Notes under the pieces: generated by a model
The model's database searches: none
Seen by the model: only the letters and a program-made list of their open reading frames with translations
What the model was told of the DNA's origin: nothing
Source: Streptomyces fulvoviolaceus
Lineage (GTDB): Bacteria; Actinomycetota; Actinomycetes; Streptomycetales; Streptomycetaceae
Assembly: GCF_000718165.1 (NCBI RefSeq)
Contig: NZ_JOEY01000027.1
Span: forward strand, 1 to 64,000
DNA: 64,000 bases
Direction of reading: 5' to 3'
Shown here: piece by piece, positions 8,026 through 16,927 of the stretch
Numbering within the stretch: the first letter of the stretch is position 1
How the letters are laid out: every line of letters starts with the position of its first letter
Made by a program: the position numbers and the translations under genes

Positions 8026-9147
8026 ATGAGCCTGACCCTGAGGACAATCAGCCGCGAGCAGCATCTGGCGTACATCCAGAGCCTGCCGTCGGCGAGCCAC
8101 ATGCAGGTTCCGGCCTGGGCCGACGTCAAGGCGGAGTGGCGCTCCGAGAGCCTCGGCTGGTTCGACGACAAGACCGGTGAGATGGTCGGCGCGGGCCTCG
8201 TCCTCTACCGTCAACTGCCCAAGATCAAGCGCTACTTGGCCTACTTGCCCGAGGGCCCGGTCATCAACTGGTTCGCGCCGAATCTCACCGACTGGCTGGA
8301 ACCGATGCTCGCGCACCTCAAGCACCAGGGCGCCTTCTCGGTGAAGATGGGCCCGCCGGTGATCATCCGGCGTTGGGAGGCCACCTCCATCAAGGCTGGC
8401 ATCCAGAACCCCGACGTGAAGCGGCTGCGCGACATCGAGGCCGACTTCATCGAACCGCGTGCCTTCGAGGTGGCCGACAAGCTGCGCCGGATGGGCTGGC
8501 AGCAGGGCGAGGACGGCGGGGCCGGCTTCGGCGACGTCCAGCCCCGTTACGTCTACCAGGTGCCGCTGGCGAACCGGTCGCTCGAAGAGGTCCACAAGAA
8601 CTTCAACCAGCTGTGGCGCCGCAACATCAAGAAGGCCGAGAAGGCCGGTGTCGAGGTAGTCCAGGGCGGCTACCAGGACCTCGAGGAATGGCAGCGGCTG
8701 TACGAGATCACGGCTGTGCGCGACCACTTCCGGCCCCGCCCGCTGTCGTACTTCCAGCGCATGTGGACGGCCCTCAACACCGAGGACCCCAACCGCATGC
8801 GGCTGTACTTCGCCCGCCACGACGGCGTGAACCTGTCGGCGGCGACGATGCTGATCGTCGGCGGGCACGTCTGGTACTCCTACGGCGCCTCCGACAACAT
8901 CGGCCGTGAGGTCCGGCCCTCGAACGCGATGCAGTGGCGCATGCTGCGCGACGCCTACGCGCTCGGCGCGACCGTCTACGACCTGCGCGGCATCTCCGAC
9001 TCGCTGGACGAGACCGACCACCTCTTCGGCCTGATCCAGTTCAAGGTGGGCACGGGCGGCCAGGCCGCCGAGTACCTCGGCGAGTGGGACTTCCCGCTCA
9101 ACAAGCTGCTCCACAAGGCACTCGACATCTACATGTCGCGCCGCTGA
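8026..9147 (+). CDS. femX: FemX-type lipid II aminoacyltransferase
   Basis: A 373-residue FemABX-family enzyme with two GNAT-like subdomains. Such proteins use charged tRNA to add the first amino acid of the interpeptide bridge to lipid II; in Streptomyces the bridge is a single Gly and the matching enzyme is FemX. Visible marks are HMQVPAWADVKAEW near residue 25, the basic QLWRRNIKKAEKAGVEV stretch near 200, and the closing DLRGISDSLDETDHLFGL with FKVGTGG. ATG 8026 follows GAGGAG at suitable distance; an open extension upstream lacks support. It is followed by an alanine-racemase-like gene. The family is sure; Gly specificity is inferred. Confidence 0.9.
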   Translation: MSLTLRTISREQHLAYIQSLPSASHMQVPAWADVKAEWRSESLGWFDDKTGEMVGAGLVLYRQLPKIKRYLAYLPEGPVINWFAPNLTDWLEPMLAHLKHQGAFSVKMGPPVIIRRWEATSIKAGIQNPDVKRLRDIEADFIEPRAFEVADKLRRMGWQQGEDGGAGFGDVQPRYVYQVPLANRSLEEVHKNFNQLWRRNIKKAEKAGVEVVQGGYQDLEEWQRLYEITAVRDHFRPRPLSYFQRMWTALNTEDPNRMRLYFARHDGVNLSAATMLIVGGHVWYSYGASDNIGREVRPSNAMQWRMLRDAYALGATVYDLRGISDSLDETDHLFGLIQFKVGTGGQAAEYLGEWDFPLNKLLHKALDIYMSRR

Positions 9148-9230
9148 GACCCGCCGGCCCCGGCCGTTTGCTTCGATAGCTTCCATACCTCTGATACACC
9201 GCAGCCACGAGAAAGGTTCCAGGTCCGGCC

Positions 9231-10262
9231 ATGGCGCTCACGCTCTACGTCGACACCGCGCGCTGGCGTGCGCACCACAAGCACGTGCAGGACCAGTTCC
9301 CAGGACTCGTCCCGGTCTGCAAGGGCAACGGCTACGGCTTCGGACACGAGCGACTGGCCGAGGAGGCCACACGGCTGGGCTCGGACGTCCTCGCCGTCGG
9401 CACGACGTACGAGGCTGCGCGGATCAAGGACTGGTTCGGAGGTGACCTGCTCGTGCTGACGCCGTACCGGCGCGGCGAGGAGCCCGTTCCGCTGCCCGAC
9501 CGGGTCATCCGCTCGGTGTCGTCGATCGACGGGGTCTACGGCCTCGTGGGCGCCCGGGTGGTCATCGAGGTGATGTCCTCGATGAAGCGGCACGGCATCA
9601 GCGAGCAGGACCTCCCGCAGCTGCACGCCGCCATAGAGAACGTCCGCCTCGAGGGCTTCGCGATCCACCTGCCGCTGGACCGCACCGACGGCTCGGACGC
9701 CGTCGAGGAGGTCATCGGCTGGATGGACCGGCTGCGCGCGGCCCGCCTGCCGCTGCACACCATGTTCGTCAGCCACCTCAAGGCCCAGGACCTCGCCCGG
9801 CTGCAGCAGCAGTTCCCGCAGACCCGCTTCCGCGCCCGTATCGGCACGCGGCTGTGGCTGGGGGACCACGAGGCCACCGAGTACCGCGGGGCGGTCCTGG
9901 ACGTCACCCGCGTCTCCAAGGGCGACCGCTTCGGCTACCGGCAGCAGAAGGCGGCCTCCGACGGCTTTCTGGTCGTCGTGGCGGGCGGCACGTCGCACGG
10001 GGTGGGCCTGGAGGCCCCCAAGGCACTGCATGGCGTCATGCCGCGTGCCAAGGGCGTCGCCCGCGCCGGCCTCGCCACGGTCAACCGGAACCTTTCTCCG
10101 TTCGTCTGGGGCGGCAAGCAGCGCTGGTTCGCCGAGCCGCCGCACATGCAGGTCTCCATCCTGTTCGTGCCCTCCGACGCCCCGGAGCCGAAGGTGGGCG
10201 AGGAGCTGGTGGCCCATCTGCGGCACACCACCACGCAGTTCGACCGGATCGTCGACCGCTGA
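9231..10262 (+). CDS. Alanine-racemase-like PLP protein
   Basis: A 343-residue protein resembling the N-terminal barrel of alanine racemase. The PLP-lysine motif is VCKGNGYGFGH near residue 30, and a phosphate-site-like RIGTRLWLG occurs near 205. It is only slightly shorter than a full racemase, but the C-terminal half is divergent and I do not see the usual second-domain catalytic Tyr motif, so racemase activity is uncertain. It follows femX by 83 bp on the same strand and ends at a strong terminator, suggesting a two-gene cell-wall unit. An AGAAAGG ribosome site precedes ATG 9231. Confidence 0.75.
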   Translation: MALTLYVDTARWRAHHKHVQDQFPGLVPVCKGNGYGFGHERLAEEATRLGSDVLAVGTTYEAARIKDWFGGDLLVLTPYRRGEEPVPLPDRVIRSVSSIDGVYGLVGARVVIEVMSSMKRHGISEQDLPQLHAAIENVRLEGFAIHLPLDRTDGSDAVEEVIGWMDRLRAARLPLHTMFVSHLKAQDLARLQQQFPQTRFRARIGTRLWLGDHEATEYRGAVLDVTRVSKGDRFGYRQQKAASDGFLVVVAGGTSHGVGLEAPKALHGVMPRAKGVARAGLATVNRNLSPFVWGGKQRWFAEPPHMQVSILFVPSDAPEPKVGEELVAHLRHTTTQFDRIVDR

Positions 10263-10280
10263 GCACCGTAGACACAGCAC

Positions 10281-10316
10281 AAAGGCCGTACACGGGTTCT
10301 TCCGTGTACGGCCTTT
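10281..10316. terminator. Terminator after the femX unit
   Basis: A perfect 15-bp stem (10281-10295 with 10302-10316) around a 6-base loop, with AAA at the base of one arm and TTT at the other. It lies between convergent genes and can act on both strands. Confidence 0.9.
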
Positions 10317-10343
10317 CGCGTACGTGACTCAGGGGCTGTTCGC

Positions 10344-11846
10344 TCAGAGCGAACCGTCGGCGGCCTTCTCGCCGCTGCCCCACTCCACCTGCGGTCCGTC
10401 GAAGTGGGCCGCGTGCCGCGGCGGATGGGCGGCGGGACCGAGGACGAAGACATCCTCCGCGCCGTCGAGGACACCGCCCGAGGGGTCGTCGTCGCCGGCC
10501 CGGCGCACCACGTCCCGCTCCGGCATGAGGATGTCGCGTACGACCATGACGCACAGGTACAGCGTGCCCAGCAGGTGGAGCCCGATGGCCCAGTGGTAGC
10601 CGTCGGTCGGCAGGCCCTTGTGGGCGTCCCCGCTGGTCGTGTACGCGAGGTACATCCAGATGCCCAGGAAGTACGCCACCTCGCAGGCCTGCCAGATCAG
10701 GAAGTCCCGCCACTTCGGCCGGGCCAGCGCGGCCAGCGGCACCAGCCACAGGACGTACTGCGGCGAGTAGACCTTGTTGGTGAGGATGAACGCCGCGACG
10801 ATCAGGAACGCGAGCTGGGCGAAGCGCGGACGGCGCGGGGCGGTCAGCGTCAGCGCCGCGATACCCCCGCAGCACAGCAGGACCAGCAGTGTGGCGAGTG
10901 TGTTCACGGTGTCGGTGCTGAGCGGGTCGGTCGAGTTCTGGGCCATGATCAGCCAGAAAGACCCGAAGTCCACACCCCGCTCCTGGCTGAACGTGTAGAA
11001 CTTCGACCAGCCGTCGAAGGCGAAGAGCATCACCGGCAGGTTCACCACGAGCCAGGAGACGGCCGCGCCGCCCAGGGCCTTGCCGAAGTCCCGCCACTTG
11101 CCCGCGCGCCAGCACAGCAGGAACAGCGGCCCGAGCAGGAAGACGGGATAGAGCTTGGCTGCCGTGGCGAGCCCCAGCAGGACACCGAAGGCAAGGGAGC
11201 GGCCCCGCGCCCACATCAGCATCGCGGCGGCCGTCAGAGCGACCGCCAGCAGGTCCCAGTTGATGGTGGCGGTCAGTGCGAAAGCGGGCGCCAGAGCGAC
11301 CAGCAGGCCGTCCCATGGCCGCCAGGCCTGCGTACGGGCCACGCAGACCACGATGACGGCCGCGCAGACCATCAGCATCCCGGCGTTGACCATCCAGTAC
11401 CACTGCTCCTGGTCCTGGATGCTCCCGCTGCCGGGTGTGAGCCAGGAGGCGACCTCCATGAACACACCGGTCAGCACCGGGTATTCGAGGTACTGCATGT
11501 CGCCGGGCAGCTTGTCGAAGTACGGCACCAGCCCGTCGGCGAAGCCACGCCCCGAGTAGAGGTGCGGGATGTCCGAGTAGCAGGCGTGCGTGTACTGCGA
11601 GCTGGCGCCGAAGAACCAGGCGCCGTTGTAGCAAGGCGCCTTCTGGACCAGACCGAGGGCGAACATACCGATCGCCACCAGCGCGACGATACGGACGGGA
11701 GTCCACCAGGACGATCCGAACAGGGCTCGCCGCCCGATGGGTCCACCGATGAGCTCGCTGCCGTTCCTGGCGATCTCGTCGTCCTTGGTCGGCCGCACCG
11801 GATCCGGCTCGTGCACGCTCGCTTGCGTCGATTCAGCACTGGGCAT
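10344..11846 (-). CDS. Polyprenyl-phosphate-dependent glycosyltransferase, GT87-like membrane protein
   Basis: A 500-residue polytopic membrane protein with about ten hydrophobic segments, typical of GT-C fold enzymes that use polyprenyl-phosphate sugars outside the membrane. The first loop carries an acidic/aromatic stretch (PYFDKLPGDMQYLEYPV) and a WDLLAV motif follows, as in GT87 alpha-mannosyltransferase-like proteins. The C-terminal 70 residues are cytosolic. ATG 11846 is chosen because AGGA lies eight bases upstream; the open frame runs on to a false MFHVK start created by a parS site. It lies downstream of the PBP gene on the same strand. Acceptor and sugar unknown. Confidence 0.75.
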   Translation of the reverse strand: MPSAESTQASVHEPDPVRPTKDDEIARNGSELIGGPIGRRALFGSSWWTPVRIVALVAIGMFALGLVQKAPCYNGAWFFGASSQYTHACYSDIPHLYSGRGFADGLVPYFDKLPGDMQYLEYPVLTGVFMEVASWLTPGSGSIQDQEQWYWMVNAGMLMVCAAVIVVCVARTQAWRPWDGLLVALAPAFALTATINWDLLAVALTAAAMLMWARGRSLAFGVLLGLATAAKLYPVFLLGPLFLLCWRAGKWRDFGKALGGAAVSWLVVNLPVMLFAFDGWSKFYTFSQERGVDFGSFWLIMAQNSTDPLSTDTVNTLATLLVLLCCGGIAALTLTAPRRPRFAQLAFLIVAAFILTNKVYSPQYVLWLVPLAALARPKWRDFLIWQACEVAYFLGIWMYLAYTTSGDAHKGLPTDGYHWAIGLHLLGTLYLCVMVVRDILMPERDVVRRAGDDDPSGGVLDGAEDVFVLGPAAHPPRHAAHFDGPQVEWGSGEKAADGSL

Positions 11847-11883
11847 GCCGCACATCCTGCCGTACGCGCCTAGGAATACGCCG

Positions 11884-11914
11884 AGGGCCGCCGCACCTGG
11901 TGGGTGCGACGGCC
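11884..11914 (-). terminator. Hairpin between the PBP and glycosyltransferase genes
   Basis: A 13-bp stem with one mismatch (11884-11896 with 11902-11914) around TGGTG, next to a parS site, downstream of the PBP stop on its strand. It probably separates the PBP and glycosyltransferase transcripts. Confidence 0.65.
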
Positions 11915-11916
11915 CA

Positions 11917-11930
11917 TGTTTCACGTGAAA
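11917..11930. other. parS: parS site 4 (exact)
   Basis: Exact GTTTCACGTGAAAC between the PBP stop codon and its hairpin. The ATG formed at its edge creates a spurious in-frame start for the glycosyltransferase frame. Confidence 0.95.
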
Positions 11931-11954
11931 CACCCGCGGCGGGCGATATGGCGC

Positions 11955-14651
11955 CTAACCGGCTGGGCCTCCGAAGATGCCTCCGTTGTTATTGCCGTTG
12001 TTGCCGTTCTCCTCCGTCGATGTGGCCGTGGGTGTCGAGGTCACACCCCCGTCGGTGCCACCGCTGTCCGTCCCACCGCTGTCATCGCACTGCCAGTCGA
12101 ACTGGCAGGTCTCGGTCGCCGAAGGCGTCGGAGAGGTCACCGTCTCGCTGGGCGTCGGGCTCGGAGTCGGGGTGGCCGACTCGGTCTCCGTGGGCGTCGG
12201 AACGGCCGTCGGGCTCGGGACGTCGTTGACGATCTCACCGATGGGCTCCGGCGTCGGGAACTTCTCCGCCGGCTCGTTCTTCAGCGCCTGCTCCATGTAG
12301 TCGTGCCAGATCTCGGACGGGAACGAAGCACCGTGGATCTTCTTCTGACCACCTGTTCCGAACATCTCCAGGAACTGGCGGTTCTTCTTGGTCTCGTCGT
12401 CGTCCATCCGGAACATCGTGATCGACGTGGACAGCTGCGGGGTGTAGCCGACGAACCAGGCGGACTTGTTGCCGTCGGTGGTACCGGTCTTGCCCGCCAC
12501 CTCGCGGCCGGTCAGCTGGGCGTTGGTACCCGTACCGTCCTCGACCACGGTCTTGAGGACGTCCGTGACGTTGTCGGCGACCTTCGACTCGAACACCTGC
12601 TCGGGGTCTGCCTTGTGGGTGAAGACCGCGCCGTCCTTGCCGGTGACCTTCTCCACGGAGTACGGGTCGTTCTGCTTGCCGCTGGCCGCGAAGGTGGCGT
12701 AGGCGCCCGCCATGCGGATCGCGCTCGGGTCGGAGATGCCGATGGAGAACGACGGGTAGCTGGTGCCGGCCAGGCTGCTCTCCAGCAGGCCCGCATCCAC
12801 GGCCGACTCCTTCACCTTGTCCAGGCCGACGTCCATGCCGAGCTGCACATAGGCGGAGTTCACCGATTCCCGCATCGCTTCACGAAGATCGATCTGGTAC
12901 TTCGGGGCCGAGCCGTACGACTCCTGCCCGTCGTTCTCCTGGAGCCACTCCTTGCCCTTCTCGTTCTTCCAGACCGACTTGTCGTAGTTCTCGATCTTGA
13001 GGTCGTTCTTGCCGCTGTACAGACTCTTCGGGGAGACGACGGTGCGCTCGTCCTGTGCCTGGCTCTCGCCCAGGTCCGGGTCGCGCACACCCCACTTCAT
13101 CGCCGCCGCGAGCACGAACGTCTTGAACGTCGAACCGACCTGGGCACCGGTCGAGTCGCAGTTGTTGGTGAAGTGCTTGGTCGCGTCCTCGCCCCCATAA
13201 CAGGCCCGGATCGCACCCGTGGTCGGATCCACGGAGGCCCCTCCGAACTGAACGAAGGTGTCCTCCGGGCGCTCCTTGGGCTTGATGTTCGCCTTGCGGA
13301 CCTTGGTGACCGCTTCCTCGAGCTCGTTGACCTTCTTCTTGTCGAAGGTCGTGTAGATCGACAAGCCGCCCTGCTGGATCTTGTCGGCGCTGACGTAGTT
13401 GTTGTTGATCAGATATGCCTTGGCGAGGTCGACGAGGTAGCCGATCTGGCCGCTCAGCTCGTTGTTCGAGCGCGGGTTCTGCCACTTGGGGAGCTCTGTG
13501 TACTTGGCCCGGTCCGCGGCGCTCAGATGGCCGTACTCGACCATCTTGTCGAGCGTGTCCTGCATCTGTGCCAGGGCCCGCTTGCTGTTGGCCTGAGGAG
13601 TGGCACCGGTCGGGTCGATGGACGTCGAGCCCGCAGGGTCGTAGTACGTGGCCCCCTTGAGCATCGCCGCCAGGAAGGCACACTCGCCCGGGTCCAGGTC
13701 GACGGCGTCCTTGTTGAAGTACGCGCGCGCGGCCGCCTGGATTCCGTAGGCACTGCGGCCGTAGTACGCGGAATTCAGGTAGCCGGCCATGATGTCGTCC
13801 TTCGAGACCGTGGTGCCGACCTTGATCGAGACGAAGATCTCCTTGAACTTTCGCGAGACCGTCTGCGACTGGTCGTCCAGCATCGCGTTCTTCACGTACT
13901 GCTGGGTGATGGTCGAGCCACCCTGCGTCTCACCGCCCCTGGCCATGTTGAACACGGCACGGCCGATGCCCTTCGGGTCGATGCCGCTGTCGGTGTAGAA
14001 GGTCTTGTTCTCCTGCGAGATGACGGCGTTCTGCATCGCCTTGGGGATCTGCGAGAGGTTGACGTTCTGGCGGTTCGTCTCACCACCCGTGGCGACCATC
14101 TCGCTGCCGTCGGACCAGTAGAAGACGTTGTTCTGGGCCGTTGCGGTCTTCGCGAGGTCCGGCACATCCACCATGGCATAGGCGATGCCCGCGGCGGCCA
14201 CCATGCTGCCGAAGAATCCGATGAAGAGCCCGCTCACCAGCTTCCACGACGGCACCCAGCGCGCCACGCCGTACTTGCCCGCGCGCGGATAGTCGATGAT
14301 CCGCTTCTTGCCGGGAGTGGCTGAGCGCCCTCGGCCTCGTCCCGGGCCGTTCGGGCCACCGGGAGCACCGCGCCGACCAGCGCGGCCTGCCGGCTCGGCC
14401 GCTCTGCGGCGGCTCCCTGTGCTTCTCTGTGCCGCACGGCGGGCCTCGGCGCGGCCGCCGTACTGACGGTCCTCGCCTCCCGAACCGTAGGAATCCGAAT
14501 CCTGGGAGCTCGCCCCATAGGAGTCGGACAGAGACCCGGTGGCGCCTCGCGGTGCCGCGCGGCGGCCGGAGGACGAGCCGGACTGGCCGCGTCGGGCCGC
14601 GGCACGTCCGCCTCCCTGCGGCTGCGGCGGTTTGCGACGGTGCTCGCTCAT
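11955..14651 (-). CDS. Bifunctional class A penicillin-binding protein
   Basis: An 898-residue peptidoglycan polymerase and cross-linker. Layout: a long basic Ser/Arg/Gly-rich cytosolic tail (1-130), one membrane helix (about 135-160), a GT51 glycosyltransferase domain with ENKTFYTDSG and GGSTITQQYVKNA (near 245), then a transpeptidase with STFK (near 508), SVNSAY (near 597) and KTGTT (near 720). The last 130 residues are Pro/Thr/Ser-rich, then Asn/Gly-rich, ending GGIFGGPAG, similar to the end of PknB in this window. ATG 14651 follows GAGGAG; the frame extends upstream without support. Two inverted repeats lie in its upstream region. Confidence 0.95.
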   Translation of the reverse strand: MSEHRRKPPQPQGGGRAAARRGQSGSSSGRRAAPRGATGSLSDSYGASSQDSDSYGSGGEDRQYGGRAEARRAAQRSTGSRRRAAEPAGRAGRRGAPGGPNGPGRGRGRSATPGKKRIIDYPRAGKYGVARWVPSWKLVSGLFIGFFGSMVAAAGIAYAMVDVPDLAKTATAQNNVFYWSDGSEMVATGGETNRQNVNLSQIPKAMQNAVISQENKTFYTDSGIDPKGIGRAVFNMARGGETQGGSTITQQYVKNAMLDDQSQTVSRKFKEIFVSIKVGTTVSKDDIMAGYLNSAYYGRSAYGIQAAARAYFNKDAVDLDPGECAFLAAMLKGATYYDPAGSTSIDPTGATPQANSKRALAQMQDTLDKMVEYGHLSAADRAKYTELPKWQNPRSNNELSGQIGYLVDLAKAYLINNNYVSADKIQQGGLSIYTTFDKKKVNELEEAVTKVRKANIKPKERPEDTFVQFGGASVDPTTGAIRACYGGEDATKHFTNNCDSTGAQVGSTFKTFVLAAAMKWGVRDPDLGESQAQDERTVVSPKSLYSGKNDLKIENYDKSVWKNEKGKEWLQENDGQESYGSAPKYQIDLREAMRESVNSAYVQLGMDVGLDKVKESAVDAGLLESSLAGTSYPSFSIGISDPSAIRMAGAYATFAASGKQNDPYSVEKVTGKDGAVFTHKADPEQVFESKVADNVTDVLKTVVEDGTGTNAQLTGREVAGKTGTTDGNKSAWFVGYTPQLSTSITMFRMDDDETKKNRQFLEMFGTGGQKKIHGASFPSEIWHDYMEQALKNEPAEKFPTPEPIGEIVNDVPSPTAVPTPTETESATPTPSPTPSETVTSPTPSATETCQFDWQCDDSGGTDSGGTDGGVTSTPTATSTEENGNNGNNNGGIFGGPAG

Positions 14652-15026
14652 CGAACGACTACTCCTCGGGCAGGCGCACCTTTGCGCGCCTGGAAACGGC
14701 GGCTGGTTTCCGGTCCCCCCGAAGTACGGATGTGGTCGGTTCCGCATTCACCCGTACTGCACCGAGGACTGTGACGCCCCCCAGGCGTCACTCGGTTCCC
14801 GGTGGTGTGCATGGCGCACAGACTACGCACCGTCAAAACCTGCCTAGCCCCGAAGTTCACCCCAAATCAGGCAACTCGCTTCCCATGAATCGGTGATGTG
14901 ATCCCGTTCACCATCCCCTCTCTTGCAGCATCCGGAAGGCCGTTCTATCGTCCTGATGTATCGAGTCGATACATCAGCTCGGCATAAAGACCGTGCCGAC
15001 GAGGCAGCGACAGGGAGGAGGCGACG
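14652..15026. promoter_or_regulatory. PBP / padR divergent promoter region
   Basis: A 375-bp gap between the divergent PBP and padR genes. It holds an 8-bp inverted repeat with a 5-base centre (14771-14778 with 14784-14791), and the long padR-proximal palindrome listed separately. On the minus strand GGGAACC near 14799 precedes CGTC at an ECF-promoter-like spacing that is slightly too long. No coding frame is convincing. Confidence 0.5.
14953..14977. promoter_or_regulatory. Probable PadR operator palindrome
   Basis: Two 12-base arms (14953-14964 and 14966-14977) are perfect reverse complements around a single G; the core is ATGTATCGA-G-TCGATACAT. PadR-family regulators bind dyads with outer ATGT/ACAT half-sites and usually repress their own gene. 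It ends 49 bp before the padR start codon, where the promoter should lie. The dyad is seen; the regulator assignment is inferred from adjacency. Confidence 0.75.
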
Positions 15027-15707
15027 ATGAGCCGGCGTTCCGGGATCCTCGAGTTCGCCGTACTCGGCCTGCTCCGCGAGTCCCCGATGCACGGCTATGA
15101 GCTGCGCAAACGACTCAATACGTCACTGGGAGTGTTCCGTGCCTTCAGCTACGGCACGCTGTACCCCTGCCTCAAGACGCTGGTCGCGAGCGGCTGGTTG
15201 ATCGAAGAGACGGGGAACGCCCCCGAGGACGCCCTCGCCGCACCACTCGCAGGGCGTCGCGCCAAGATCGTCTATCGGTTGACGGCGGAAGGTAAGGAGC
15301 ACTTCGAGGAGCTCCTCTCGCAGACCGGGCCCGACGCGTACGAGGACGAACACTTCGCCGCTCGCTTCGCTTTCTTCGGGCAGACCTCTCGTGATGTGCG
15401 CATGCGCGTCCTCGAGGGCCGTCGCAGCCGGCTGGAAGAGCGCCTGGAGAAGATGCGCGCCTCGCTGGCGCGCACCCGGGAGCGCCTCGACGACTACACG
15501 CTTGAGCTCCAGCGCCACGGGATGGAGTCCGTGGAGCGCGAAGTGCGCTGGCTGAACGAGCTCATCGAAAGTGAGCGGGCGGGCCGGGACCTGAAGGGTC
15601 CCGCCCACGGAGAACCCGCTCGCGACACCACAGAGGGAGCGCCGGGCGTCCTGCCCCGGCCCGGGGACACCCCCGGTCCGGATACGCCCGGCGACACCAC
15701 CACGTGA
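15027..15707 (+). CDS. PadR family transcriptional regulator
   Basis: A 226-residue regulator with an N-terminal PadR winged helix ([23 protein letters not shown], then [16 protein letters not shown]). It is followed by a long coiled-coil-like helical region (about 130-185, [23 protein letters not shown]) and a disordered Pro/Gly/Thr tail. The coiled coil fits PadR subfamilies that dimerise through a C-terminal helix. A GGAGGAGG ribosome site precedes ATG 15027. A perfect dyad upstream suggests autoregulation, and the 44-bp gap to the inositol phosphate synthase gene suggests that gene is also a target. Ligand unknown. Confidence 0.93.
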   Translation: MSRRSGILEFAVLGLLRESPMHGYELRKRLNTSLGVFRAFSYGTLYPCLKTLVASGWLIEETGNAPEDALAAPLAGRRAKIVYRLTAEGKEHFEELLSQTGPDAYEDEHFAARFAFFGQTSRDVRMRVLEGRRSRLEERLEKMRASLARTRERLDDYTLELQRHGMESVEREVRWLNELIESERAGRDLKGPAHGEPARDTTEGAPGVLPRPGDTPGPDTPGDTTT

Positions 15708-15751
15708 GGCCCCTGCCAGGGCCTCACTCGTACACACAGGGAGCAACCGGA

Positions 15752-16834
15752 ATGGGTTCGGTCCGCGTAGCCATCGTTGGCGTGGGCAACTGCGCCGCGT
15801 CGCTGGTTCAGGGAGTCGAGTACTACAAGGACGCCGACCCGGCGTCCAAGGTCCCCGGCCTGATGCACGTCCAGTTCGGCGACTACCACGTCGGTGACGT
15901 CGAGTTCGTCGCCGCCTTCGACGTCGACGCGAAGAAGGTCGGCCTCGACCTCTCGGACGCCATCGGTGCCAGCGAGAACAACACCATCAAGATCTGCGAC
16001 GTCCCGAACAAGGGCGTCACGGTTCAGCGTGGCCACACCCTCGACGGCCTCGGCAAGTACTACCGCCTCACCATCGAGGAGTCCGCCGAGGAGCCGGTCG
16101 ACGTCGTCCAGATCCTCAAGGACAAGCAGGTCGACGTCCTCGTCTGCTACCTGCCCGTCGGTTCCGAGGACGCGGCGAAGTTCTACGCCCAGGCCGCCAT
16201 CGACGCCAAGGTCGCTTTCGTCAACGCCCTTCCGGTCTTCATCGCGGGCACCAAGGAGTGGGCGGACAAGTTCACCGAGGCGGGCGTCCCGATCGTCGGT
16301 GACGACATCAAGTCGCAGGTCGGCGCCACCATCACGCACCGTGTGATGGCGAAGCTGTTCGAGGACCGCGGTGTCCGTCTCGAGCGCACCATGCAGCTCA
16401 ACGTCGGCGGCAACATGGACTTCAAGAACATGCTGGAGCGCGACCGCCTCGAGTCCAAGAAGATCTCGAAGACGCAGGCCGTCACCTCGCAGATCCGCGA
16501 CCGCGAGCTGGGCGAGAACAACGTCCACATCGGTCCGTCGGACTACGTGGCCTGGCTGGACGACCGCAAGTGGGCGTACGTCCGCCTCGAGGGCCGTGCC
16601 TTCGGCGACGTCCCGCTGAACCTCGAGTACAAGCTCGAGGTCTGGGACTCCCCGAACTCCGCGGGTGTCATCATCGACGCCCTGCGCGCCGCGAAGATCG
16701 CCAAGGACCGCGGCATCGGCGGCCCGATCCTGTCGGCGTCCTCGTACTTCATGAAGTCCCCGCCGGTCCAGTACTTCGACGACGAGGCCTTCGCCAACGT
16801 CGAGAAGTTCATCAAGGGCGAGGTCGAGCGCTAA
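15752..16834 (+). CDS. ino1: Inositol-3-phosphate (myo-inositol-1-phosphate) synthase
   Basis: A 360-residue NAD-dependent enzyme converting glucose 6-phosphate to inositol phosphate, the entry to phosphatidylinositol and mycothiol in actinobacteria. Marks are the dinucleotide motif [16 protein letters not shown] at the N-terminus, [17 protein letters not shown] near residue 185, [12 protein letters not shown] near 225, and the [18 protein letters not shown] helix. ATG 15752 follows an AGGGAG site. It lies 44 bp after the padR gene, probably in one transcript, and ends at a terminator. Confidence 0.97.
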   Translation: MGSVRVAIVGVGNCAASLVQGVEYYKDADPASKVPGLMHVQFGDYHVGDVEFVAAFDVDAKKVGLDLSDAIGASENNTIKICDVPNKGVTVQRGHTLDGLGKYYRLTIEESAEEPVDVVQILKDKQVDVLVCYLPVGSEDAAKFYAQAAIDAKVAFVNALPVFIAGTKEWADKFTEAGVPIVGDDIKSQVGATITHRVMAKLFEDRGVRLERTMQLNVGGNMDFKNMLERDRLESKKISKTQAVTSQIRDRELGENNVHIGPSDYVAWLDDRKWAYVRLEGRAFGDVPLNLEYKLEVWDSPNSAGVIIDALRAAKIAKDRGIGGPILSASSYFMKSPPVQYFDDEAFANVEKFIKGEVER

Positions 16835-16871
16835 GGCGTTCGCTTCGAAACTGCTCCTGCCAGGGCTGTTG

Positions 16872-16903
16872 AGGGTCCCCGGGTCGAAAGGCCCGGGGAC
16901 CCT
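16872..16903 (+). terminator. Terminator after ino1
   Basis: A 14-bp stem including one G-U pair (16872-16885 with 16890-16903) closes a GAAA tetraloop and ends in T residues, 37 bp after the ino1 stop. Confidence 0.85.
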
Positions 16904-16927
16904 TTCCCGTATGTGAGGCTGTGCCCC

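Noticed and set aside
10344..11933. Glycosyltransferase starting at 11933 with MFHVKH
   Set aside because: The ATG and first codons are made by a parS site; ATG 11846 has a proper ribosome site. The same artefact appears for parA at 32976.
12000..14324. Long plus-strand frame of about 800 codons opposite the PBP gene
   Set aside because: Antisense shadow caused by GC bias; no recognisable domain and no ribosome site, while the PBP motifs are clear.
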